Shown one piece after another: positions 7,555-14,904 of a stretch of 18,864 nt of DNA. Position numbers and translations under genes: made by a program. The notes beneath the pieces are model-generated. The model was not told the origin of the DNA. It saw nothing but the letters and a program-made list of their open reading frames with translations, and did not search any database. This stretch comes from Bacteroidales bacterium (GTDB taxonomy: Bacteria > Bacteroidota > Bacteroidia > Bacteroidales > VadinHA17), in contig JAFGXK010000165.1 in assembly GCA_016936695.1 (NCBI GenBank), forward strand, positions 1-18,864. The letters are read 5' to 3'. Each line of letters begins with the position of its first letter. Within the stretch, counting starts at the first letter, position 1.

Positions 7555-9096
7555 TCAGGCTTCGTTCTTTTTTAAAAACGCGGAATCCCTGAAAAGCTTC
7601 TCCAGTTCATCCGATATCGCAGTGGGATTGGTCAGGGGCATTCCGCCATCATTGAGTTCATAACCCAGGAGGTCAGCTTTCTTCATTTTTTCAAGAACAG
7701 GGAGTTTTGTCCTGTTGGTTGTCTCAATATGGTTGCCATCCTTGTCGACGATTATGAGCCTGGGAAGAAAGACACCTTTTCTTCCGATGAAATCGTCCAT
7801 TATTTTCACTCCCTCTTCGAATTCTTCACGGGTGGTTCTGCCGAGAGCCTCATATTTCAGAAGTTTTTTGTCATCCCATGTGAAAACATTTGCAAAGCTT
7901 TCAGAGATCTTTTCATCAATATCATGATCGAGGTTGAGGGTATCATGGCCGGAAGGCATCAGTACTACTTTCCCTCCGCCTCCCTCGATATTTGCCGCGT
8001 ATCTTGGAACGGTGACGCCGGACATCCATCCCTGGAGATGCTTCATATAGATCTTTCCAACCTGGATGGGAGTGATGAAATGGACTATTCCTTTTTCCTT
8101 GTGGCACTGAAGAAGGTAATAGGGGTGAACGCCTATCCAGAACATCCTTCTGAATGTCTCTGCAAGTGATTTGTAGTAATCGTTCACATGGTTGAGCAGG
8201 ACCGTCTGGTTCCTTATTGCGAATCCGTGGTTCCGGATCCTTTTGACCGCAGCTGCCAGGTCGGTGGTTATTTCCTGGTAGTGATTGATATGGGTCATGA
8301 AATAGACATACTTTTCCGGACCTTTGGTGAACCTGTTGGCTGCCTGGGTGATAAGATCGAGTATTTCGTCGGTTATTCTCATCGGCAGTACCACAGGCAC
8401 CCTGGTGGCAATCCTTATTACCTTCAGATGATCTATCTTGCTGAGTTCCTCGAGAACATAGCGCAGCCGGTTTTTGCTTATCATAAGCGCATCGCCTCCG
8501 GTTACCAGCACTTCGTTGATATTCTTGTTGTAACCTATATAGAATAAACCTTTTTGTACCTCCCTGAGGTTGACATCGACCGACGAATCGAGCGATTTAG
8601 CCCTCTGGCAATGAACGCAATAGGATGCGCAGCTTGTGTTCTCGGCCACGAAAAGAGCAAGCCTGTTGGGGTATCTCTGATATGCGGCACCAAAGCTTCT
8701 TGATCCCTCGCTCATGGCAGCTTCAAGGCCTGTATCGGGAAAAAGCAGGTTTGCCGGAGTGGGTACGCTTTGCCAGAAAATCGGGTCAAGTCTTTTGTAG
8801 GACTTATCTCCTTTTGGCATTTCCGGGTGGAACGGATCAGCCTGCATCAGTGAAGCATAATAGGGTGTGATCCGCATGGGTTCCTTGCCCTGTCTCCTCA
8901 ATTCGGAAAGGGTTCTTCCAATCTCCTCCGCCTGGTAATCGTTAAGTTTGATTACTTTTCTGAGATCTTCAACCGTGCTTATTGAATTCTTAAGCTGCCA
9001 TAACTGATCATTCCATTGCTTTTCCGTAACATCTTTCCAGAGTTCTATAGTATTGAATTTCCTGGGTCTGTAAAAAATATTGTCCTCATTCTCCAT
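7555..9096 (-). CDS. Radical SAM, PLP-dependent aminomutase of the lysine 2,3-aminomutase family (substrate uncertain)
   Basis: About 513 aa, longer than the ~416 aa of clostridial lysine 2,3-aminomutase because of a ~100-residue C-terminal extension. The radical SAM cluster motif is CASYCVHC (C158, C162, C165 counted from the GTG at 9102), followed by the SAM-binding VTGGDAL (200-206). The PLP lysine is in EGGGGK (Lys378), where the family usually has PGGGGK. In the lysine enzyme two aspartates that hold the substrate side-chain amine fall in QCD and VVDAPGGGGK; here the same places read QCHKEKG (His334) and AANIEGGGGK (Asn371), so the substrate may be glutamate or another beta-amino-acid precursor. 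None of the lysine-fermentation genes (kamDE, kdd, kce, kal) is nearby. The ATG at 9096 is chosen over a GTG two codons upstream. A weak -7-like TATCTTTA lies at 9162-9155. Confidence 0.85.
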   Translation of the reverse strand: MENEDNIFYRPRKFNTIELWKDVTEKQWNDQLWQLKNSISTVEDLRKVIKLNDYQAEEIGRTLSELRRQGKEPMRITPYYASLMQADPFHPEMPKGDKSYKRLDPIFWQSVPTPANLLFPDTGLEAAMSEGSRSFGAAYQRYPNRLALFVAENTSCASYCVHCQRAKSLDSSVDVNLREVQKGLFYIGYNKNINEVLVTGGDALMISKNRLRYVLEELSKIDHLKVIRIATRVPVVLPMRITDEILDLITQAANRFTKGPEKYVYFMTHINHYQEITTDLAAAVKRIRNHGFAIRNQTVLLNHVNDYYKSLAETFRRMFWIGVHPYYLLQCHKEKGIVHFITPIQVGKIYMKHLQGWMSGVTVPRYAANIEGGGGKVVLMPSGHDTLNLDHDIDEKISESFANVFTWDDKKLLKYEALGRTTREEFEEGVKIMDDFIGRKGVFLPRLIIVDKDGNHIETTNRTKLPVLEKMKKADLLGYELNDGGMPLTNPTAISDELEKLFRDSAFLKKNEA

Positions 9097-9245
9097 CTTC
9101 ACATATTATAGGGGTTTGCAAGCAGTATTTGTGAATCAGAATTGACTCTACAGGTAAAGATAGTGAAAATCAGCCGGAAACAGGTATAAATCAGGTAGTT
9201 TTATTGGCAGAAATTTAAAGATGGGGGATTAGTGTTTCACCCCCC

Positions 9246-9265
9246 AGCCCCCCTAAAGGGGGGCT
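9246..9265. repeat. Perfect 8-bp inverted repeat AGCCCCCC-TAAA-GGGGGGCT
   Basis: Two perfect 8-bp arms with a 4-base TAAA loop, preceded by CACCCCC. The C6/G6 arms make it the most stable hairpin in the window. No T-run follows on either strand, and no gene ends next to it, so an ordinary intrinsic terminator is unlikely. I recall similar CCCCC-TAAAG-GGGG elements scattered in Bacteroidota genomes. Confidence 0.75.
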
Positions 9266-9436
9266 AAGAACCAAAAAATAAGGTGATTACTCGATATTTT
9301 AAGTGTCACGAAATTGAAAAAAGCATATCGTATTGGGTAAAATATTTGTCGTCTTACGATAACCCGGTTATTGTTTATCGATAAAAATTCGTGGATTTTT
9401 CTTATTCAACCAGCTTTAATATGTACATATGGAGAT

Positions 9437-9456
9437 GACGCAAGACGCAAGACGCA
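9437..9456. repeat. Period-7 tandem repeat (GACGCAA x2.9)
   Basis: GACGCAA GACGCAA GACGCA, continuing into TGTCTCACGGTTCC. Part of the repeat cluster downstream of asnA. Confidence 0.75.
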
Positions 9457-9514
9457 TGTCTCACGGTTCCAGTCTCTCCCCTTCTCCTCTTCTCCCCATC
9501 ACCCCTTCCTGCCT

Positions 9515-9538
9515 TTACGCCATTACGCCATTACGCCA
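9515..9538. repeat. Period-8 tandem repeat (TTACGCCA x3)
   Basis: Three perfect TTACGCCA units, then the related words TAGCGCC, TCACGCC, TCAC that run into the asnA stop codon (9553-9555). The repeat family therefore appears to supply the last bases of the gene. Confidence 0.78.
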
Positions 9539-9552
9539 TAGCGCCTCACGCC

Positions 9553-10584
9553 TCACAAAAGCCTCAGTCCCCCTCCGTTGTTCCTGACCGATTCCGGCCA
9601 GATGCTGGACTGGACCTCACCGATATGTTTTTTCCTCAGCAGGAACATGCAAACCCTTGATTGACCGACTCCTCCGCCGATGCTCAGGGGAAGCTCGTGG
9701 TTCAGCAGCATGCTGTGGAAAAGCAGGTTCCTTCTTTCAGTGCAGCCTTGTATAAGGAGCTGTCTTTCCATTGCTTCCTCGTCCACCCTGATTCCCATTG
9801 AAGAGAGCTCAAAAGGTCTTTCAATTACAGGGTTCCAGACAATAATATCACCGTTAAGTCCCTTGTAGCCATCTTCGTTGGGTGTGCTCCAGTCATCATA
9901 ATCCGGAGCCCTTCCGTCGTGGGGTTCCCCATTGCTAAGGGCGGCACCTATACCGATGATGAAAACAGCGCCGAAGATCTTTGCTATTTCCATTTCACGC
10001 TGCTTTGGGGTCAGATCCGGGAACTCTCTCAGGAGCTCTTCGGCATGAATGAAATATATATTTTCGGGAAGAACAGGGATATACTCCGGATGCAATTCAA
10101 AAAGAGCCATTTCCGTAGCTCTAAGTGCCTGGTAGATTGCCCTGACTGCCTGTTTCAGGTACTCGATATTTCTCTGGGAAGGAGTGATTCGCTTTTCCCA
10201 GTCCCACTGGTCAACATAAAATGAATGTATGGGGCTCAGCTCTTCGGAAGGCCGGATGGCACGCATATCGGTAAGGAGTCCCTTGCCGGGTTCAATATTG
10301 TACTCCTTAAGCCTTATGCGCTTCCATTTGGCAAGCGACTGGACAATCACGGCTTTATGATCCATGATTCCTTTCACCGGAAAACTGACGGGTTTTTCCA
10401 CGCCATTAAGGTCATCGTTAATGCCTGTACCGTCAAGCACGGCAACAGGTGCCGAAACATTGACAAGATTGAGAGCAGCAGCAAGCTTCCTTCCGAAATA
10501 ATCCTTGATGAAAAAAATCGCCTCTTCCGTCCTCAGCATATCCTTGCAGGCTTCAACCTTAGTACTTGTCTGTTCACTTATCAT
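9553..10584 (-). CDS. asnA: Aspartate--ammonia ligase (asparagine synthetase A)
   Basis: A 343-aa cytosolic enzyme making asparagine from aspartate, ammonia and ATP (AMP-forming), structurally related to class II aspartyl-tRNA synthetases. Seen (numbering from the chosen ATG): GTGINDDLNGVEKPV (52-66), SLAKWKR (83-89), the DQWDWEKR motif (125-132), RAPDYDDW (225-232) and the ATP-binding motif-3 region IGGGVGQSR (302-310) before IGEVQSSIWP. Length fits the family (about 330-345). The frame can extend 10 codons upstream to a TTG at 10614, but that TTG lies inside a TATATTTG promoter element (10619-10612), so transcription would begin downstream of it and the ATG at 10584 is the better start. Monocistronic by appearance, divergent from the AlbA_2 gene. 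Confidence 0.94.
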   Translation of the reverse strand: MISEQTSTKVEACKDMLRTEEAIFFIKDYFGRKLAAALNLVNVSAPVAVLDGTGINDDLNGVEKPVSFPVKGIMDHKAVIVQSLAKWKRIRLKEYNIEPGKGLLTDMRAIRPSEELSPIHSFYVDQWDWEKRITPSQRNIEYLKQAVRAIYQALRATEMALFELHPEYIPVLPENIYFIHAEELLREFPDLTPKQREMEIAKIFGAVFIIGIGAALSNGEPHDGRAPDYDDWSTPNEDGYKGLNGDIIVWNPVIERPFELSSMGIRVDEEAMERQLLIQGCTERRNLLFHSMLLNHELPLSIGGGVGQSRVCMFLLRKKHIGEVQSSIWPESVRNNGGGLRLL

Positions 10585-10611
10585 AAACCCGTTTTGGTTA
10601 TATTTATAAGG

Positions 10612-10646
10612 CAAATATAGCTATTAAGTTTTAATATAAAAGCAAA
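10612..10646 (-). promoter_or_regulatory. asnA: Bacteroidota-type promoter for asnA
   Basis: On the minus strand TTTG (10646-10643) precedes an exact TAnnTTTG match, TATATTTG (10619-10612), by 23 bp, slightly longer than the usual spacing. The ATG at 10584 is 27 bp downstream. This element decides the asnA start, because the competing TTG is part of the -7 box. Confidence 0.55.
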
Positions 10647-10797
10647 AAGGCAAAAATAATTAATAATATGTGATATTTTGACTGTATTAATTAAAGAATT
10701 GAATGAAAAACAGGGTGGAAAATAAAATCCGTAATAAGGTTGAAGTTCTTGCGAATGTTTATAAATTGTAACTGCCCTTTGCAGGAAAACAAGGACT

Positions 10798-11448
10798 ATG
10801 GACAGGTATATCAGAGAACTTATAGCTGAAGGCGAGAATCAGCATCTCGATTTCAAGTACTGCGTATCTGACAGCCGGAAGATTGCAAGAACTCTTTCGG
10901 CCTTTGCAAATACCGAAGGCGGACGACTTCTTATTGGGGTTCGCGATAACGGCAGCATTGCCGGGATCAGGTCGGATGAGGAAATCTATATGGTCGATAC
11001 CGCAGTTCAGCTTTTCTGCAAACCCGAAGTTGATTATTCGATAAGGCAGCACATCGTTGGGGGCAAGACCGTCCTTGAGGTTGAGGTACGCAAGGGGAGC
11101 GACAGGCCATATAAGGCAATGAATGAAGATGGCAGGTGGATTTCATACTTCAGGCATCTTGACCAGAATCTTGCAGCGAACAGGGTACTTCTTCAGATAT
11201 GGAAAAAAGAGAAGAAGGTTTCGGGAGTACTTGTGAAGTTCAGCAAGCCGGAAAACACCCTTATGGAATACCTGCAAAAGAACGGGTCGGTAACCCTGTC
11301 GAAGTTCAGGAAGATATCAGGCATAAGTGCGTACCGGGCTGAAGCAATACTTGCAAACCTTATAATATTCAGGGTGCTGGTTATGGATGCCTCGGAAAAG
11401 GGATTCACATATTCCATCCGGCCGGATGATTCAGGCAAAAAGGAATAA
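10798..11448 (+). CDS. AlbA_2 (Schlafen AlbA-like) domain protein with C-terminal winged-helix-like region
   Basis: A 216-aa protein. Residues 5-130 match the AlbA_2 family: E12-x5-DFK (E-x-x-x-LDFK type) and the hallmark AFANTEGGRLLIGVRDNGSIAGI (35-57). These domains are predicted to bind nucleic acid or nucleotide and occur in Schlafen-like and regulator proteins. Residues about 151-208 (ENTLMEYLQKNGSVTLSKF, then AYRAEAILANLI) look like a winged helix-turn-helix, suggesting a DNA-binding regulator; that is inference. No helicase part is present, so this is a small version. The ATG at 10798 begins just after AAGGACT; nothing in frame upstream is better. The following DUF1846 gene is co-oriented, 127 bp away, and a shared transcript is possible. 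Its position beside asnA (divergent, 213 bp) might hint at local regulation. Confidence 0.8.
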   Translation: MDRYIRELIAEGENQHLDFKYCVSDSRKIARTLSAFANTEGGRLLIGVRDNGSIAGIRSDEEIYMVDTAVQLFCKPEVDYSIRQHIVGGKTVLEVEVRKGSDRPYKAMNEDGRWISYFRHLDQNLAANRVLLQIWKKEKKVSGVLVKFSKPENTLMEYLQKNGSVTLSKFRKISGISAYRAEAILANLIIFRVLVMDASEKGFTYSIRPDDSGKKE

Positions 11449-11540
11449 TATGGTTATAAATACCGAAGGGAATTTTGACAATTTTATTCAAATAAAATGG
11501 AGGGACCGGAGGAAAAAATACCTAATATTGGAACCTTAAA

Positions 11541-11579
11541 ATGAAATCCGGACACATAATTTACGGGGGTATAAAATGA
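11541..11579 (+). CDS. Possible 12-codon upstream ORF overlapping the DUF1846 start (ATGA)
   Basis: ATG at 11541 opens MKSGHIIYGGIK and stops at TGA 11577-11579, sharing the ATGA overlap with the ATG at 11576. Such overlaps often allow translational coupling. The peptide has no recognisable sequence and an ORF this short can easily occur by chance. Confidence 0.2.
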   Translation: MKSGHIIYGGIK

Positions 11580-13102
11580 CAGCGGAAGGCCGCATAGGAT
11601 TCGACAATGAGAAATACCTGAATGAGCAGACAGCTGCAATTCTTGAAAGGGTAAGCAGGTTCAACCAGAGGCTCTATCTGGAGTTTGGCGGCAAGATCCT
11701 GTATGACTATCATGCGGCACGGGTTCTTCCGGGCTTTGACCCTAATGTTAAAATGAGGCTTCTCCAGAAGCTAAAGGATAAGATTGATGTAATACTCTGC
11801 ATCCATGCCGGAGCCATTGAAAGAAAGAAGATAAGGGCCGATTTCGGAATAACATATGATGTTGATGCACTGAAAACGATAGATGATTTCAGGGAGTGGG
11901 GCCTGGATATCAGTGCGGTTGTTATTACCCGCTACCAGAATCAGTCACCCGCGAAAGCCTTCAGGAACAAGCTGGAGATGAGAGGAATAAAGGTGTATCT
12001 ACATTATCCGACCGAGGGTTATCCTACAAATATCGACCTGATTGTCAGTGACAAAGGTTACGGAGCCAATGAGTACATCAGTACCACAAAACCCATTGTG
12101 GTTGTCACGGGCCCCGGGCCGGGGAGCGGAAAGCTGGCCACCTGCCTGTGCAATCTCTTTCATGAATACAAAATGGGAGTCAAGGCAGGATATGCAAAGT
12201 TTGAGACCTTCCCGATATGGGATCTTCCAGTCGATCATATGGTAAACCTTGCCTATGAAGCTGCAACGGTCGATCTGGAGGACAGGGTTCTGATCGACGA
12301 GCATCATCTTAAAGCATATAATGTAAAGACAGTCAATTATAACCGCGACATTGAGGCATTTTTCCTACTGAAAAGGATACTTGAGAAGATCACCGGAGGC
12401 GAGTCGATGTATCAGTCGCCCACCGATATGGGTGTAAACCGGGCCAGTTCGGGTATCGTAAATGATGACATCATAAGGGAGGCTTCACATCAGGAGATAA
12501 TACGGCGTTATTTCAGGTGCACCGTGGAGTATGCGATGGGTCTTGTGGAAAAGGATACGGTCGACCGGATAAAGGCAATAATGAAAAAGGCCGGTACGAA
12601 GCCTGAGGACCGGAAGGTTGTCTGTCCTGCAAGGGAAGCGGCAAAGGATGCTGAACTGAAAGGCAAGGGCATTAATGGAATCTTCAGCGGAGCAGCAATT
12701 GAACTTGGCGACGGAACCATCATTACCGGGAAAAGTTCTTCCCTGCTTCAGGCATCCTCGAGCCTTATCCTGAATGCCGCGAAGCATCTTGCCGGGCTTC
12801 CCGACAGGATGTTTCTTCTTCCCGAAGCCATTATCGACTCGGTGATGCATCTTAAGAAAGTGGTCCTTGAAGGAAAGATGGTAAGTCTTGATGTTGACGA
12901 AACCCTGATAGTCCTCGGGATAAGCGCACTTTCAAACCCGGCTGCAAAGATGGCCCTTGAGAACCTGAAACTTCTCAGGAATTGCGAGGTCCATCTCACT
13001 CATATACCAACTCCCGGCGATGAGGCAGGGTGGCGGAAACTGAAGGTGAATCTTACGTGCGATCCGGAATACTCGGGCAAAACCCTCTTCCCGGGCGGTT
13101 GA
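11576..13102 (+). CDS. DUF1846 (UPF0371) family protein
   Basis: A 508-aa soluble protein that matches the DUF1846 family over its whole length: start GFDNEKYLNEQTAAILERV (8-26), FGGKILYDYHAARVLPGFDPNVKM (37-60), and a glycine-rich loop VTGPGPGSGKLATC (177-190) resembling a P-loop, followed by GYAKFETFPIWDLPVDHMVNLAYEAAT. Family length is about 500 aa. It is widespread in anaerobic Firmicutes, Bacteroidota and others. Structures have been solved for streptococcal members, but I know of no proven function; the loop suggests nucleotide or phosphate binding. A GGGGG stretch 5-10 bases before the ATG at 11576 may serve as a ribosome binding site, and a tiny ORF overlaps the start. It converges with the TPR gene, with only 26 bp between stops and no visible terminator. 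Confidence 0.9.
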   Translation: MTAEGRIGFDNEKYLNEQTAAILERVSRFNQRLYLEFGGKILYDYHAARVLPGFDPNVKMRLLQKLKDKIDVILCIHAGAIERKKIRADFGITYDVDALKTIDDFREWGLDISAVVITRYQNQSPAKAFRNKLEMRGIKVYLHYPTEGYPTNIDLIVSDKGYGANEYISTTKPIVVVTGPGPGSGKLATCLCNLFHEYKMGVKAGYAKFETFPIWDLPVDHMVNLAYEAATVDLEDRVLIDEHHLKAYNVKTVNYNRDIEAFFLLKRILEKITGGESMYQSPTDMGVNRASSGIVNDDIIREASHQEIIRRYFRCTVEYAMGLVEKDTVDRIKAIMKKAGTKPEDRKVVCPAREAAKDAELKGKGINGIFSGAAIELGDGTIITGKSSSLLQASSSLILNAAKHLAGLPDRMFLLPEAIIDSVMHLKKVVLEGKMVSLDVDETLIVLGISALSNPAAKMALENLKLLRNCEVHLTHIPTPGDEAGWRKLKVNLTCDPEYSGKTLFPGG

Positions 13103-13128
13103 ACATTCCCTGATTGTGTTCACATCCG

Positions 13129-13776
13129 TTACAATCCGGCTGCAGCCTGTTGACAATAAATATCAATCAGTTCATCAGCCATCCCGTAACCCAGGTTGGA
13201 AGCCTTGTGAAAGTCACGGCATGCGTTCTCAATCTGTCCCGATTTCACTTTGGCCATTCCCCTCCAGAAATACGCTATTCTTCTGTGAACTCTATAACCT
13301 GTCCATTGTCTGATAACCCTGCTGAAATCGGAAATGGCGCTCTGGTAGTTACCGAGGCGGTAATGCGCCTGCCCCCTTCCGATATAATATTGTGAGTTAT
13401 TCAGGATACCCCCGATGGCCCTGCTGAAATCATCAATAGCTCCGGGAAAGTCGTGAATATAGAATTTTGCCCATCCTCGTCTTCCATAGGTATTATGATC
13501 ATCTGGATTTATTTTCAAGGCTATATCATAGTCATCGATTGCTCCCCTGAAATCCTTGAGGTAATATTTTGCCACACCCCGGTTCTCCCAGGCCTGAAGG
13601 AAGCCGGAGTCAATTTTAATTGCCCATGAAAAAGCAGATATTGCATCCTTATAATCTTTCCGGAAGAACTTATCGAGCCCCTCATTGTAGGATACCATTG
13701 CTCTTCTTTCGGTCGTCTGGCTAAAAGACAGCAACGGGAATACCAGAGTGCACATTATGCAGATGAGTGATCTCAT
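13129..13776 (-). CDS. Exported tetratricopeptide-repeat protein
   Basis: A 215-aa protein with a signal peptide (residues 1-20, LICIMCTLVFPLLSFSQ) and about five TPR units at 27-60, 61-94, 95-128, 129-162 and 166-199, showing the repeat hallmarks W/Y-x2-RG-x-A-K/H, DFRGAIDDYDIALKINPDD and ACRDFHKASNLG. TPRs form a helical scaffold for protein binding, so this is probably a periplasmic adaptor; the partner is unknown. It lies 85 bp downstream of the beta-barrel gene in the same direction, and the two may form an envelope pair, though a separate promoter is possible. Confidence 0.85.
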   Translation of the reverse strand: MRSLICIMCTLVFPLLSFSQTTERRAMVSYNEGLDKFFRKDYKDAISAFSWAIKIDSGFLQAWENRGVAKYYLKDFRGAIDDYDIALKINPDDHNTYGRRGWAKFYIHDFPGAIDDFSRAIGGILNNSQYYIGRGQAHYRLGNYQSAISDFSRVIRQWTGYRVHRRIAYFWRGMAKVKSGQIENACRDFHKASNLGYGMADELIDIYCQQAAAGL

Positions 13777-13861
13777 GACTCCATAAGCCTTCCGGATAAC
13801 CGGTTTTTTTGTTTGCGGTATAATTTACGGGGAATTTCCGAAATAACCTTATATGTCAGGA

Positions 13862-14668
13862 TCAGAACACCAGACCAATCCTGAATGACAATATTTTATT
13901 GGATACCAGGTCCCATGGCTGGTTTCCGATATCCCTTGTGACATCGAGGAAGTTATTTTCAAAGCTAATGCCCATGATGAGGTCATTGCTTGTTCCAAGA
14001 GGGTATTCTATACCCGCCATTATGTGATATCCGAGATTGATTTTCCTAAGTTCGGCCATGGCATTATCGCTTCTTATGTTCTGAGAGGGAATAGCTGCAG
14101 TTCCCATAACCAGTATTTTCGGATCGAATCCGAGATCAGCGAACACTTTTGCGTAGCCGAGCTGATCGGTTTCGAGTTTTACTCCGAGCGGAACACTGAC
14201 ATAATTAACCCTGTAGATGATTGGTTCATATGGATCAACCATAACTATTTCGCGGTCAAAATTCCTTATCTCGAAGCTTGTGACCTCGTTGCTGATCAGT
14301 CGTCCTCCGGCATTGATGATCCTGATGCCTGAAGAGAATGAATAATTGCGGCCGAAGTAGCTGTTGTATGTAAGTCCGAAGCTGAATCCGGGCACCGCTC
14401 CGTCGCTGCGGACGTCGTAGCTACGTGTTGTGAACCAGCTGAGGAGAGGATCGAAATGGATTCCCAGCTTAAGATACTGGCGGAGAACCTCTCCGCGGGC
14501 ATAAGGTCCGTACGACTGCCTGGGCTGATTAGCCCTGGGATTATCGAAAATCCCTGAATACCTGGGGTCCGGACGGTAAACAGTCTGGGCTGTGAGGGCA
14601 TCGCATATAAATAGCAGGAAAACAGCTATAAACGCTAAGATTATGGGGTAATTTTGTTTGTTTTTCAT
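13862..14668 (-). CDS. Outer-membrane beta-barrel (PorT-like) protein
   Basis: A 268-aa protein with a signal peptide (residues 1-27, IILAFIAVFLLFICDALTA) followed by a mature region of alternating amphipathic strands: YLKLGIHFDPLLSWF, GFSFGLTYNSYFGRNYSFSSGIRI, VSVPLGVKLETD, AKVFADLGFDP, LGYHIMAGIEYPLG, and a last strand ILSFRIGLVF ending in Phe, as outer-membrane barrels do. This is the outer membrane beta-barrel domain typical of small Bacteroidota porin-like proteins, about 8 strands. Ligand or transport role unknown. Followed by the TPR gene. Confidence 0.8.
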   Translation of the reverse strand: MKNKQNYPIILAFIAVFLLFICDALTAQTVYRPDPRYSGIFDNPRANQPRQSYGPYARGEVLRQYLKLGIHFDPLLSWFTTRSYDVRSDGAVPGFSFGLTYNSYFGRNYSFSSGIRIINAGGRLISNEVTSFEIRNFDREIVMVDPYEPIIYRVNYVSVPLGVKLETDQLGYAKVFADLGFDPKILVMGTAAIPSQNIRSDNAMAELRKINLGYHIMAGIEYPLGTSNDLIMGISFENNFLDVTRDIGNQPWDLVSNKILSFRIGLVF

Positions 14669-14904
14669 TGCCTTAAGGGAATATTGATATAATCACTATG
14701 GCATTTTATGTTGATCCTATTAAAGCAGATTGCAAATATTGAGCCAAAAGAAACTGCAGTAAATAGTCCATGAAGCATGCACTAAGAACCCTAAAACAGA
14801 ATATTATTTTGAATCCGGTCAGAAGAGGAATCCTGCTGACAGTCATTTGTTTAATGTAAAACAGGTCCTGGGAGGGTTACAGTCACTGCTAAACACACAT
14901 CCGC

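Larger units (their letters stand above)
9103..9552. other. 450-bp intergenic region between asnA and the aminomutase gene
   Basis: No credible ORF and no tRNA. It carries the 5' region of the aminomutase gene (9103-9200), a G/C-run palindrome at 9246-9265, AT-rich unstructured sequence (9270-9430), a period-7 repeat (9437-9456), a pyrimidine-rich run of CTTCTCC-like words (9470-9510) and a period-8 repeat (9515-9538) that runs up to the asnA stop codon. Confidence 0.7.

Noticed and set aside
9246..9265. Intrinsic terminator for a neighbouring gene
   Set aside because: The stem is strong but no T-run follows on either strand, and the nearest minus-strand gene end upstream of it in the transcription sense is not adjacent.
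10798..11448. AlbA_2 (Schlafen-like) gene as a phage-defence component
   Set aside because: There is no helicase or nuclease partner and the neighbours are housekeeping or unknown genes, so a defence role is not supported.
13777..13861. CCGG-TTAT-CCGG hairpin near 13790-13802 as terminator of the beta-barrel gene
   Set aside because: The stem is only 4 bp and the A/T run is on the wrong side for the minus strand; too weak to call.
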